Source: an uncultured Bacteroidales bacterium (lineage in GTDB: Bacteria; Bacteroidota; Bacteroidia; Bacteroidales; Muribaculaceae). Taken from it: DNA of 64,000 nucleotides. The stretch spans positions 1 to 64,000 of the forward strand of contig CACWID010000009.1 in the NCBI GenBank assembly GCA_902760865.1, written 5' to 3'. The position numbers and the translations under genes are program-made. The first letter of the stretch is position 1; each line of letters opens with the position of its first letter. The notes under the pieces were generated by a model. It saw only the letters and a program-made list of their open reading frames with translations. It was not told the DNA's origin and did no database searches. Shown piece after piece: positions 8,796 to 16,216 of this stretch.

Positions 8796-8963
8796 GGTTG
8801 TAGGTTGTACCTATCGCAATTTGCTATATATCAATCGTTTGTGCTACAACTCCTATACAACCAACATTAAAAAACATACTATTTTCGTGGTTGTGGGCTG
8901 GTTGTGGACTAGCAATCTAATAACCAGTGTGTTATGTTGACTACAACCCACAACCATACAACC
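8796..8963. repeat. iteron-like cluster of GGTTGT / ACAACC motifs
   Basis: Eight copies of a hexamer occur in 168 bases. GGTTGT starts at 8796, 8803, 8889 and 8900; its complement ACAACC starts at 8857, 8943, 8950 and 8958. Some neighbours are spaced exactly 7 bases apart, and GGTTGTGGG at 8889-8897 is an exact inverted partner of 8947-8955. The cluster fills the spacer directly after the DUF3987 gene stop. Such clusters can serve as a replication origin or as operator sites. Confidence 0.5.
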
Positions 8964-8965
8964 GA

Positions 8966-10438
8966 CTACTTTTGATTCAAGATTTTATTAACGTATTGCT
9001 GAGACGTACCCAGGGAACGTGCAAGTTCTGACTGGTTAAGGTCGGGTTTGCACCGATATAGTTGTCTAAGCACATCCACAAGAGTCGGCTCACCCCTGCG
9101 GTTGCCGTGCAATACTTGAGAAAGCGCATCCTTTTGTTGTTTGATAAAGTAATCACAGCAATTTACGGCATAATCCATCACAGTGGGAGAAATGATGTTA
9201 TCGCCATTGAGCATTGCCGCAATAATACTCAATCGGCACAACTGATAGTTGGTTTTTTCAAGGATAGAGCAACTAACATCGTCCATCAAGTCACCGCTAT
9301 CCATCATCATCAATACCCGTTCCTCGTTTCTCCAACGATTCATTGCTGCTACATGGGTTTCGTAAGCCTTTGGTTGTTCCCTAAGTACGCCAACATTATT
9401 CCTGATCAAACGGTCTATATATTCCGTCCATGTGTGTCTTGTTTCATCAGCAATAATGACTGGCTTGTATTCGGGGACATTGCCAGCGATGTTGATGTAA
9501 ACAAACCGCTCAAAGAATCCGTTTTGCAGATATGGTGTCATCAATCGTTTTAATGTTGCGGGCTGCGTTGTGGTTATGACGTTGAGCGCGGGAGAGTCAA
9601 TCATTATAGGCTCACCGCTTACTGATTCTTTGGTGAAAGAAACACCACTGAAGATTGTTAGTAAATTACCTACAATCATACCCGCTCCACCACCGGAATA
9701 CTTGCCCATGCCACCCAGGAGCGTTGCTAATTCATCATGCTTCCAGCACAGCGCGCCATTATTGTCTGCAAGTTTATAGAGCAGTCTTTCATCCGTTATT
9801 TGAGATGCTATCTTAGAGCGCAACCTGGGCGGCTCTCCTCGCTTGTCCTTAGGTTGTAGGTTGTAGGCTGCTTTTTCATTCAGGTAGTTATCGTATGCCC
9901 TTTTGTCACATTCCGTTAATGGCTTGAAAATCCACTCTATCGGTGTTGTCTTACCCGCAACGCCAGCTTTACCGACAATCACAAACCACAAAGCGGGATA
10001 ATTGCGATAGTTATCCGATATGCCTACGACACTTTTACCTAAGGCAGTACCCGCTGCACTAAAAATCGCTGCGGTCACGATGCTTGGGTCACACTGGTAG
10101 CCATTTGAAACTGCTCTTATTACTTGTTGCAAATCTTCAGGCAGCCCCCAAATTGGGAATGTTTTTAGATCATCCGCTGGCGGTGCTGTTGCTCCTCCTG
10201 GCTTCCATGTTTCTTCTTTTGGTTTATTGAGAACATTGACCATTACCCGCTGCGGCATACCTATCGCCCTACCTGGTTTTGCCTGGCCGTTGTTAGTGTG
10301 TGTAACGGTATTCTCCGAGGTTGGAGAAAAAGACAAATTTCCGTTACCGATTTCTTTTGTCGTCTCAAAAGTATTTGCTAAATTTGTGCCGTTCTTCTTG
10401 ATGGCGGCCTCCTGGGTCGCTTTTTTTGTATCTTCCAT
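8966..10438 (-). CDS. DUF3987 family protein (putative replication helicase/primase-associated ATPase)
   Basis: A 490-residue soluble protein. After a disordered N-terminal ~85 residues comes a DUF3987 domain: 'FPIWGLPEDLQQVIRAVSNGYQ' is its typical entry, followed by an ATPase-like loop 'IVGKAGVAGKTTPIEWIFKPL' (spacing slightly off the Walker A consensus) and the acidic 'ALCWKHDELATLLGGMGKYSGG'. Family members occur in mobile elements next to primases or HTH regulators and are thought to help start element replication. The last ~35 residues ('DLNQSELARSLGTSQQYVNKIL') look like a helix-turn-helix, so the protein may bind DNA itself. It starts 2 bases after the excisionase-like gene stop, so the two are translationally linked. 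The biochemical role is not established. Confidence 0.8.
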   Translation of the reverse strand: MEDTKKATQEAAIKKNGTNLANTFETTKEIGNGNLSFSPTSENTVTHTNNGQAKPGRAIGMPQRVMVNVLNKPKEETWKPGGATAPPADDLKTFPIWGLPEDLQQVIRAVSNGYQCDPSIVTAAIFSAAGTALGKSVVGISDNYRNYPALWFVIVGKAGVAGKTTPIEWIFKPLTECDKRAYDNYLNEKAAYNLQPKDKRGEPPRLRSKIASQITDERLLYKLADNNGALCWKHDELATLLGGMGKYSGGGAGMIVGNLLTIFSGVSFTKESVSGEPIMIDSPALNVITTTQPATLKRLMTPYLQNGFFERFVYINIAGNVPEYKPVIIADETRHTWTEYIDRLIRNNVGVLREQPKAYETHVAAMNRWRNEERVLMMMDSGDLMDDVSCSILEKTNYQLCRLSIIAAMLNGDNIISPTVMDYAVNCCDYFIKQQKDALSQVLHGNRRGEPTLVDVLRQLYRCKPDLNQSELARSLGTSQQYVNKILNQK

Positions 10439-10440
10439 AG

Positions 10441-10746
10441 TTAATTTGATTTGTGAGGGTTGGCGATGGCTTCCACATCTTGACGATGATAGAGTACTCG
10501 CCTACCGATTTTCACTTTTGTAAGATAGCCTACTCGGTGCCAGTTGTGAAGCGTGGCGGGTGTGACGTGCAAGAGGTTGCAAACCTCGTCAACGGTCATT
10601 AAATCCCGCTGTTCTTGCTTGCTCTCTATGGGTGTGGCCTGCTGGGTGGCTTGGTACTGCTCAATCAGTGAGGACACAAAGCCGGGCAAATCTTCGGCAG
10701 AGATTGTGTAGTAAACTACTGGCTGTTGATGTGTCTTGTATGACAT
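10441..10746 (-). CDS. helix-turn-helix protein, excisionase (MerR-like) family
   Basis: A 101-residue DNA-binding protein. The C-terminal half is a helix_turn_helix_17/excisionase domain: 'LMTVDEVCNLLHVTPATLHNWHRVGYLTKVKIGRRVLYHRQDVEAI', cut here only by line of text, has the recognition helix around 'TPATLHNW' and the wing 'KIGRRVLYH'. The N-terminal ~45 residues are Gln-rich and probably mediate oligomerisation. In such elements these proteins direct excision or regulate the replication gene that follows. The stop is 2 bases from the next ATG. A GC-rich hairpin (around 10762-10785) lies in the leader just upstream. Family call secure; exact role inferred. Confidence 0.88.
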   Translation of the reverse strand: MSYKTHQQPVVYYTISAEDLPGFVSSLIEQYQATQQATPIESKQEQRDLMTVDEVCNLLHVTPATLHNWHRVGYLTKVKIGRRVLYHRQDVEAIANPHKSN

Positions 10747-10895
10747 AACTTGTCGTTTTTATGGGGGTGGGTACTGCCGCACCCCCTGATTAGTAACCGT
10801 TTGTTTTTCGGTTTTGTGATAATTTGTTAGAAAAACCGCCAAAATACCGATAAAGTGCCAAATAATTCTTCTCGATTAGCCCTAAAACTAGGTTT

Positions 10896-11276
10896 TTAGC
10901 TGTAATCTGCTTTTTTCTCCATGACTGAAAATGCTTTTTCCGTAAAAAAATATGTTCCTGGCTGTCCTACTCTTTCACTCACGAAACCTTGTGCAAGTAA
11001 TTGAGCAAAAGCCCATTGCGCAACCGCTTCACGCATCTTAGCGGGTAACAAAGATGTCGAAGCGCGTGGATGTGCAAAACACTCCCGCAATTCAGCCTCG
11101 GTGTGTTGATGCCTGTTCGCATCGCGCTTCCAATCAAAATCGGGATCCTCATCGAGTTGACGATAGTGATAGTCTAGAATGTCTTTTACCAGCCGTCGGA
11201 GGTCTGGCAGGCCAAAGGACAACGAAAACATGATTTCCCTTGAGCCGTTGTTGATTCTTCGATTTCGTGTAATCAT
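10896..11276 (-). CDS. hypothetical protein, possible winged-helix regulator
   Basis: A 126-residue soluble protein of unknown family. The middle contains 'TEAELRECFAHPR' and 'MREAVAQWAFAQLLAQGFVSERVGQPGTYFFTEKAF', a helix-helix-beta hairpin arrangement reminiscent of a winged-helix domain. The annotated ATG gives an Arg/Asn-rich start; an internal Met 15 codons later ('MFSLSFGLPDL') is an alternative. It starts 12 bases after the upstream small gene and is probably the last gene of a three-gene unit driven from the promoter at 12159. Function is unknown. Confidence 0.6.
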   Translation of the reverse strand: MITRNRRINNGSREIMFSLSFGLPDLRRLVKDILDYHYRQLDEDPDFDWKRDANRHQHTEAELRECFAHPRASTSLLPAKMREAVAQWAFAQLLAQGFVSERVGQPGTYFFTEKAFSVMEKKADYS

Positions 11277-11288
11277 CGCGCCGTAGTT

Positions 11289-11474
11289 TTAAAGGAATCG
11301 TGATTCAAGTTCTTTGGCTGCCTGCTCGTCCCTCACGCGCTTTTCCTCAAACTGCCTGATATATTCCTCAACATCAAAAGAGCCGTGCTTGATTGCGTCA
11401 AGTTCAAGTTTGAGCGCGTCACGTTCTGCGGTAATATTCGCAAGTTGTTCTTGTAGTTGTTCAATCTCGTTCAT
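11289..11474 (-). CDS. small coiled-coil protein
   Basis: A 61-residue protein that is almost entirely a charged coiled coil: 'MNEIEQLQEQLANITAERD' leads into heptads of Leu/Ile and ends 'EKRVRDEQAAKELESRFL'. There is no membrane segment. It lies between two other orphan genes with gaps of 20 and 14 bases, so it belongs to the same transcript. It may be a scaffold or an oligomerisation partner. Nothing more can be said from sequence. Confidence 0.55.
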   Translation of the reverse strand: MNEIEQLQEQLANITAERDALKLELDAIKHGSFDVEEYIRQFEEKRVRDEQAAKELESRFL

Positions 11475-11494
11475 CGTTGAAAAAAAATATAGTG

Positions 11495-12133
11495 TTAGTA
11501 ATAAAGTGAATTAATCTTTTGTGCTGTGACATCCCTGCCAGCGATAACGCGATGTGCGATTAGGATGTTTCCTGTTATCCACTCCGTATAGAGTCGGTTT
11601 TCATCGAAGCGACTTAGGAATAGCAACGGCATATCTTTGACTTGGTGCTGCTGCTCAAAACTCCTCAGAGCCTCGACAGCTTCACGCATTGCAGTAATAA
11701 GCCGCCAGTGTTCCTCGGCTGCTGCTGGCACTTCACGCGTTGCTCGTTCCGTCGCCAGTTCATCGACTTGCGGCTGATCCAAATGAAAGTTTTTGCCGTC
11801 CTCATCGGGGAGCCAGGACAGCCCCGGCCACCGTTCAATGATTTCCGACACTTTCGTTATTGCTCGCTCTGCTTTTACTTTGAGCGACTTCCAGGGCAAA
11901 ATCCTCTGCTCTCGCTCTGCGGCTGTCAGCGACTTGTCAGACCTCACCAGTGCTATACGTCCGTTCAGCTGCTCACGCACCCATGACACCGAGGCAATGT
12001 CCTCTAGGCTTGTCGGTATGGTCAGTTCTTCGATGCTGTGCAGTCTGCTAACCGCTACACGCAATGCCGCTTCATCGCGCTGTATTTCAGTACGGGCGGC
12101 TTCACGTTCCTTTGTTAAAACTAGTATTTTCAT
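11495..12133 (-). CDS. hypothetical coiled-coil protein of the element
   Basis: A 212-residue protein, first gene of the minus-strand unit. The N-terminal ~110 residues are charged and heptad-like ('LTKEREAARTEIQRDEAALR', 'LTAAEREQRILPWKSLKVKAE'). A Trp/Pro patch 'RWPGLSWLPDEDGKNFHLD' separates them from a second helical region and a C-terminal globular part 'LLFLSRFDENRLYTEWITGN'. I do not recognise the family. The promoter at 12159-12189 and an overlapping palindrome lie directly upstream, so its expression looks regulated. It may be a structural or regulatory protein of the element. Confidence 0.6.
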   Translation of the reverse strand: MKILVLTKEREAARTEIQRDEAALRVAVSRLHSIEELTIPTSLEDIASVSWVREQLNGRIALVRSDKSLTAAEREQRILPWKSLKVKAERAITKVSEIIERWPGLSWLPDEDGKNFHLDQPQVDELATERATREVPAAAEEHWRLITAMREAVEALRSFEQQHQVKDMPLLFLSRFDENRLYTEWITGNILIAHRVIAGRDVTAQKINSLYY

Positions 12134-12158
12134 AGATACAAAAAATTTTAATTCGATG

Positions 12159-12189
12159 CAAAGGTAGAAATGGCTCTACCTGCTTGCAA
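12159..12189 (-). promoter_or_regulatory. promoter with operator-like palindrome for the element's minus-strand genes
   Basis: On the minus strand TTG (12187-12189), 20 bases, TACCTTTG (12159-12166). A perfect palindrome AGGTAGA-N6-TCTACCT (12162-12181) overlaps the -7 box and spacer, a good position for a repressor. The ATG follows 26 bases later. Confidence 0.65.
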
Positions 12190-12300
12190 TAGTTTGAGTG
12201 GAAACAATGCCGCACTTTTATTTTTCATTTCCAGTGCTTTCAAGTGTAATCGGTAAATAAGAAAAATTTTAGTGTGTTTTGTACTTGATGCCGCTGTCGC

Positions 12301-12331
12301 TTGCAGGTATCATGGTAATTTAGTATCTTTG
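12301..12331 (+). promoter_or_regulatory. promoter of the candidate small RNA
   Basis: TTG (12301-12303), 20 bases, TATCTTTG (12324-12331), a full match to the Bacteroidetes promoter consensus. The predicted start is near 12338, with no gene directly downstream. Confidence 0.65.
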
Positions 12332-12337
12332 TGTCAT

Positions 12338-12419
12338 GCGGGAGACTCCCGCTATTTGATTGTGATTTGCGTGTGACCATCGACACCGCCGGGCGGGCTT
12401 CCCTGTCGGGCGGTTTTTT
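12338..12419 (+). ncRNA. candidate small RNA of about 80 nt in the element
   Basis: The transcript predicted from the promoter at 12301 would begin with a 7-bp hairpin (12338-12344 with 12346-12352, or 5 bp with a 5-base loop). It would continue through about 30 unstructured bases and end in a GC-rich hairpin (12385-12390 with 12409-12414) followed by six T (12414-12419), a rho-independent terminator. There is no open reading frame of note inside. A regulatory sRNA, an antisense RNA or a decoy are all possible. No family is recognised. Confidence 0.45.
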
Positions 12420-12857
12420 AGTGGGGGGTACTATCATGGTAAATCGTGAAAATTGAAAAAATTAAAAAATCTCGGCAAAGAATCACATTACCGGGAAATT
12501 TCTCCGTTTGGGGGTGTAGGGGGGCTATCTTAGGAAATTTGACTGCAAGCGACTACGGACATCGGCCAGTGTGCGTCTATGTCGATCAGGTCACACCGAA
12601 ACCAGTAACGGTGCTTTCATCGTGTGCATCAATAGATGTTGTCTGCTGTCGTGTGTAATTCTTTCTCCCCTGGGCGAATCAGTCTTAATGAACAACTAGG
12701 ATATATGATACCTGCGTCGATGGTGTAACAATATAGTTTATAATATAAAATGGTTCAGCTTATAGACCAACACTACTTTTGTGAAACTTTTCTCCTTTTT
12801 GTAGATACAAAAAATAAGCTAACTACCTATAAATTAGATAGTTAGCAAAATTTCGTT

Positions 12858-12872
12858 GTACTCCCGCTGGGA
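12858..12872. repeat. right attachment site (attR), within tRNA-Arg
   Basis: The 3' acceptor end of tRNA-Arg(CCT), repeated at 6651-6665 with one mismatch. Integration left the tRNA intact. Confidence 0.6.
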
Positions 12873-12930
12873 ATCGAACCCAAATCTAAGGTTTAGGAAA
12901 CCTCCATTCTATCCATTGAACTACAGGAGC
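12859..12930 (-). tRNA. tRNA-Arg(CCT)
   Basis: 72 nt on the minus strand. The acceptor stem (GCTCCTG with CGGGAGT, including G-T pairs), D arm, anticodon arm with loop TTCCTAA (anticodon CCT, decoding AGG) and T arm with TTCGATT loop all fold. CCA is not encoded. It is the integration target of the adjacent element. Confidence 0.93.
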
Positions 12931-12937
12931 ATCAAGA

Positions 12938-12970
12938 CATCGGCGGGCATGCAGGACATGCCTGCCGATG
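12938..12970 (-). terminator. hairpin between secDF and tRNA-Arg
   Basis: A 14-base near-perfect inverted repeat (12938-12951 with 12957-12970) just past the secDF stop. There is no strong T run, so it may be an attenuator or RNA-processing structure. Confidence 0.5.
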
Positions 12971-12983
12971 CTTAGTTTTTCAG

Positions 12984-15959
12984 TTACTTCCTTGCGGTGG
13001 CAAGGGCAGCCTCCTTCTTGTCGCTGCGACGGGCAATCCAGTAAGCCACGGGCGAAGCGATGAACAGAGACGAGCAGGTACCGATGATGACACCGAGGAT
13101 CATCGCGAAGATGAAGCTGCGGATGCTCTCACCGCCGAAGAACAACATGATCAACAGCACGAGCAGCGTCGTGATAGAAGTCATCATGGTTCGTGACAGC
13201 GTGCTGCACAGTGCCTTGTTGAAGGTCGTGTACAGGTCCTGCTTGGGATACAGAGTGCGGTACTCACGCACACGGTCAAATACAACCACGGTATCGTTCA
13301 CCTGATAACCGATAACGGTCAGGATAGCGGCGATGAAGGTCTGGTCAATCTCCATGGAGAAGGGCAGCAGGCCGTGCAGGTTGTAGAAGCCGATAACGAT
13401 GAACGATGTGAAGGCAACTGCAGCAAGTGCGCCAATCGAGAAGGCGATGTTGCGGAAGCGGATCAGGATGTACAGTGCCATTGCCAGCAGTGAGAAGAGC
13501 ACTGCCCAGATGGCCTGACGGGTCATGTCGCTTGCGATGCTCGGGCCGACGGTCTCGCTCGATACGACGCCCACGCTCTCGTTTGACATGCTGAAGTCTT
13601 CCTTGGTCATGTTGCCCAGGTCGCTCTTCATACCCTCATAAAGCTTAGCCATGATCTCGTCGTCAACACCCTCGCTGGGATCGTCGATCTTGTAGTTGGT
13701 CGAAACGCGAACCTTGGTGTCGTTGTCGATGGTAATGACCGAAGTGTTGGCACCGGGGAACTGCTCCTCGAGCTGTGCATCCAGGGCCTGGGTCTTGACG
13801 GGATGGTCAAATTGCACAACGAAGTTGCGACCACCCGAGAAGTCGATACCACGGTTCAGACCGCGAACACCGAACAGGATTGCCATGATGGCGAGCAGTG
13901 CCAGAACGATGACCGAAGTCTTCTTGGCAGCACCCATGAAGTTGAACTGTACGTTCTCCATCAGGTTGCGGGTCAGCGGAGTGGTGAAGGTCATCTTGTC
14001 GAAGGTGCCCTTGTTCACGAAGTGCTCCATCACGAGGCGTGTAGCAAACACGGCGGTGAAGAATGAGCAGCAGATACCGATTACCAGGGTAACGGCAAAA
14101 CCGCGGATGGGACCAGAACCCAAGAGGATCAGGATGATACCGGTGATGATAGTGGTCAAGTTGGAGTCGAAGATGGCCGAGAAGGCGTTCTTGTAACCGT
14201 CGCTGACAGCGGCCTTCAGGCCCTTGCCGGCGCGCAGCTCCTCCTTGCATCGTTCAAAGATAAGCACGTTGGCGTCCACAGCCATACCGAGCGTCAGCAC
14301 GATACCGGCGATACCAGGCAGCGTCAGCACGCTCTGGAAGGACGCGAGGATACCCATCGTGAAGAACAGGTTCAGAATCAGACCCAGGTTGGCAATGTTG
14401 CCGGCCTGCAGGCCATAGGTGCACATCATGAAGATCATCAACAGGATCAGGGCGATGATGAACGACCTCAGACCCTTGTTGATCGACTCCTTACCCAGAG
14501 ACGGGCCGATAACGCTCTCGCTGGCCACGTTAACGCGTGCTACCATCTTACCGGACTCGAGCACGTTGGCAAGGTCACCAGCCTCCTCTACGGTGAAGCG
14601 GCCACTGATCTGCGAACGGCCACCGTCGATGCGGCTGTTAACGTTGGGGAACGAGTAAACCTGGTCGTCGAGGACGATGGCGATGGCCTTACCGATGTTC
14701 TGACCGGTGATGCGGCTCCACTGGCGGGCGCCCTCATCGTTCATGGTCATCGATACCACCTGGCCCTGCAGGTTGTCATACTCGCTGGTGGCGCGGGTCA
14801 CCACGTCGCCGGTGAGCACGGGCTGCTTGTTCACGGTCTGCAGTGCAACGAGCTGGAATGCCTCGTGTCCGCCCTGCAGCTTCTCGGGCTTAACGGTCCA
14901 TGCCAGCTTCAGGTCAGCGGGCAGGATAGCCTTGGCGATCGGGGAGTGGATGATGGCGTTGACAGCAGCGGTGTCGGAAACGGGAACATAGCCCACTACG
15001 GGCGAAGCGCCCTGGCCGGCAGCCAGTGCCTCAAAGCTGGTGAGCTGGGCAAGGGTCATCTCGTCTTCCTTAGCGGCGGGAGCAGCCTTGGTCTCTGCAG
15101 CCTTGGTGCTATCGGTAGCGGCAGCCGTCTCTGCGGTCTGGGTGCTGTCGGCAGCAACAGTGGTGTTGGCCTTGGCCTGGTCACTGAGCTGACGCAGCGC
15201 ACCGGCGATATCGTTGAGCGTATAGGTCTGGTAGAACTCCAGGTTGGCAGCGCCCTGCAACAGCTTGCGAACGCGCTCGGGCTCTTTCACACCGGGGAGC
15301 TCCAGCAGGATGCGGCCTGTGCTCTGCAGCTTCTGGATGTTGGGCTGTACCACACCGAAGCGGTCAATACGGTTGCGAAGCACCTTATACGAGTTGTCAA
15401 CCATGCCGTTGACCTCGTCCTTCAGGATGCTCTCCACCTCATTGTCGTTGGCATTGGGCTTCTCCTTGATGCGCTCGATGTTGCGGAAGATCTGTGCCAG
15501 GTTACCCTCGGGAGCGAGCTTCTTGTACTCCTTGCAGAAGGAGCCCACAAAGTCGTCCTGTGCGGTCTGGTTCTTTGCCACGTTATCGATGGCCTGGTTA
15601 AACTTCTTGTCAGGATTGTTGTTCGCGAGAGCGCGCAAGATGTCGGGCACTGAAATCTGCAGTGTCACATTCATACCACCCTTCAAGTCGAGGCCAAGGC
15701 CCAACTCTTTCTCACGAACCTGCTGGAAGGTGTAGTAACCAAGGTACACCTTCTCGTTGGCGAGGGAGTCCAGACACTCGTTCAGCGCTGCATTGTACTT
15801 CGCGTTGCTGGTATCAACACTCTTGATACCGGCGGCAGCGAGGGCCTTCTGCTCTGCCTTATTCTGGTAGTGATTGCTCACAAACGTGAATGACAGATAG
15901 AATGCGCAAATCAGCGCCAGTGCAACTGTAAGGACTCTAATAAAACCTTTAGTTTGCAT
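12984..15959 (-). CDS. secDF: protein translocase subunit SecDF (fused)
   Basis: A 991-residue inner-membrane RND-type protein that uses the proton gradient to help pull preproteins through SecYEG. The N-terminal TM is at residues 8-27. The SecD signature 'LGLGLDLKGGMNVTLQISVP' follows at about residue 89. The P1 domain includes an Ala/Thr/Lys-rich low-complexity insert near residues 265-300. The SecD membrane bundle contains 'GMAVDANVLIFERCKEELRAG'. The SecF half begins near residue 660 with 'FNFMGAAKK' and 'RGLNRGIDFSGGRNFVVQFD', and has its own 'GYQVNDTVVVFDRVREYR'. The fused form is standard in Bacteroidetes. The start Met precedes a Lys and a hydrophobic helix. The call is secure. Confidence 0.97.
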   Translation of the reverse strand: MQTKGFIRVLTVALALICAFYLSFTFVSNHYQNKAEQKALAAAGIKSVDTSNAKYNAALNECLDSLANEKVYLGYYTFQQVREKELGLGLDLKGGMNVTLQISVPDILRALANNNPDKKFNQAIDNVAKNQTAQDDFVGSFCKEYKKLAPEGNLAQIFRNIERIKEKPNANDNEVESILKDEVNGMVDNSYKVLRNRIDRFGVVQPNIQKLQSTGRILLELPGVKEPERVRKLLQGAANLEFYQTYTLNDIAGALRQLSDQAKANTTVAADSTQTAETAAATDSTKAAETKAAPAAKEDEMTLAQLTSFEALAAGQGASPVVGYVPVSDTAAVNAIIHSPIAKAILPADLKLAWTVKPEKLQGGHEAFQLVALQTVNKQPVLTGDVVTRATSEYDNLQGQVVSMTMNDEGARQWSRITGQNIGKAIAIVLDDQVYSFPNVNSRIDGGRSQISGRFTVEEAGDLANVLESGKMVARVNVASESVIGPSLGKESINKGLRSFIIALILLMIFMMCTYGLQAGNIANLGLILNLFFTMGILASFQSVLTLPGIAGIVLTLGMAVDANVLIFERCKEELRAGKGLKAAVSDGYKNAFSAIFDSNLTTIITGIILILLGSGPIRGFAVTLVIGICCSFFTAVFATRLVMEHFVNKGTFDKMTFTTPLTRNLMENVQFNFMGAAKKTSVIVLALLAIMAILFGVRGLNRGIDFSGGRNFVVQFDHPVKTQALDAQLEEQFPGANTSVITIDNDTKVRVSTNYKIDDPSEGVDDEIMAKLYEGMKSDLGNMTKEDFSMSNESVGVVSSETVGPSIASDMTRQAIWAVLFSLLAMALYILIRFRNIAFSIGALAAVAFTSFIVIGFYNLHGLLPFSMEIDQTFIAAILTVIGYQVNDTVVVFDRVREYRTLYPKQDLYTTFNKALCSTLSRTMMTSITTLLVLLIMLFFGGESIRSFIFAMILGVIIGTCSSLFIASPVAYWIARRSDKKEAALATARK

Positions 15960-16216
15960 TTGTTTGAATTGTGAATTATTTAATTAAATTTTGTTAATTT
16001 TCGATTCACTTGGCTTTTTCGGCCTGCAAATATACATCATTTTCTTAACGTAAGGCATAATTTTTTCAAGTTTTTAATTTATACCTTATTTATTTTAAGC
16101 CAAAAAGGCGGAAAAAGGGGCTTTTTTCTGCCGAAATCGGTAAATTTTTCTTGACTGATGTCCTGATGGGGCCCGCAAAGACCTGGTAGAGAATTGATTT
16201 TTTCCTGATATTTGCG

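Larger units (their letters stand above)
6651..12872. mobile_element. integrative element of about 6.2 kb in the 3' end of tRNA-Arg(CCT)
   Basis: The element is bounded by 15-bp direct repeats (6651-6665, 12858-12872), of which the right one is the acceptor end of tRNA-Arg. It is more AT-rich than the flanking genes. It carries a tyrosine integrase and a small gene on the plus strand, followed by a minus-strand set: three orphan proteins, an excisionase-like HTH protein, a DUF3987 protein and another small protein. I see no relaxase, type IV secretion, capsid, terminase, toxin or resistance gene. It may be a satellite-like or mobilisable island that depends on a helper, or a defective remnant. 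Integration site and integrase are well supported; mobility is inferred. Confidence 0.75.

Noticed and set aside
10762..10785. GC-rich hairpin in the leader of the HTH gene considered as a terminator or riboswitch
   Set aside because: Neither strand has a T run after it, and the leader is too short for a known riboswitch; it may be an operator, but support is thin.
12240..12437. A 65-codon minus-strand frame
   Set aside because: It runs antisense through the candidate sRNA and its terminator and has a Pro/Lys/Arg-rich start without motifs.
12446..12658. A 70-codon plus-strand frame (GTG start) near the tRNA end of the element
   Set aside because: Basic start and Cys/Val-rich end without a recognisable fold. 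It could be a small element gene, but support is too weak; the 12440-12850 stretch otherwise shows only an AT-rich spacer with a -7-like box at 12774.
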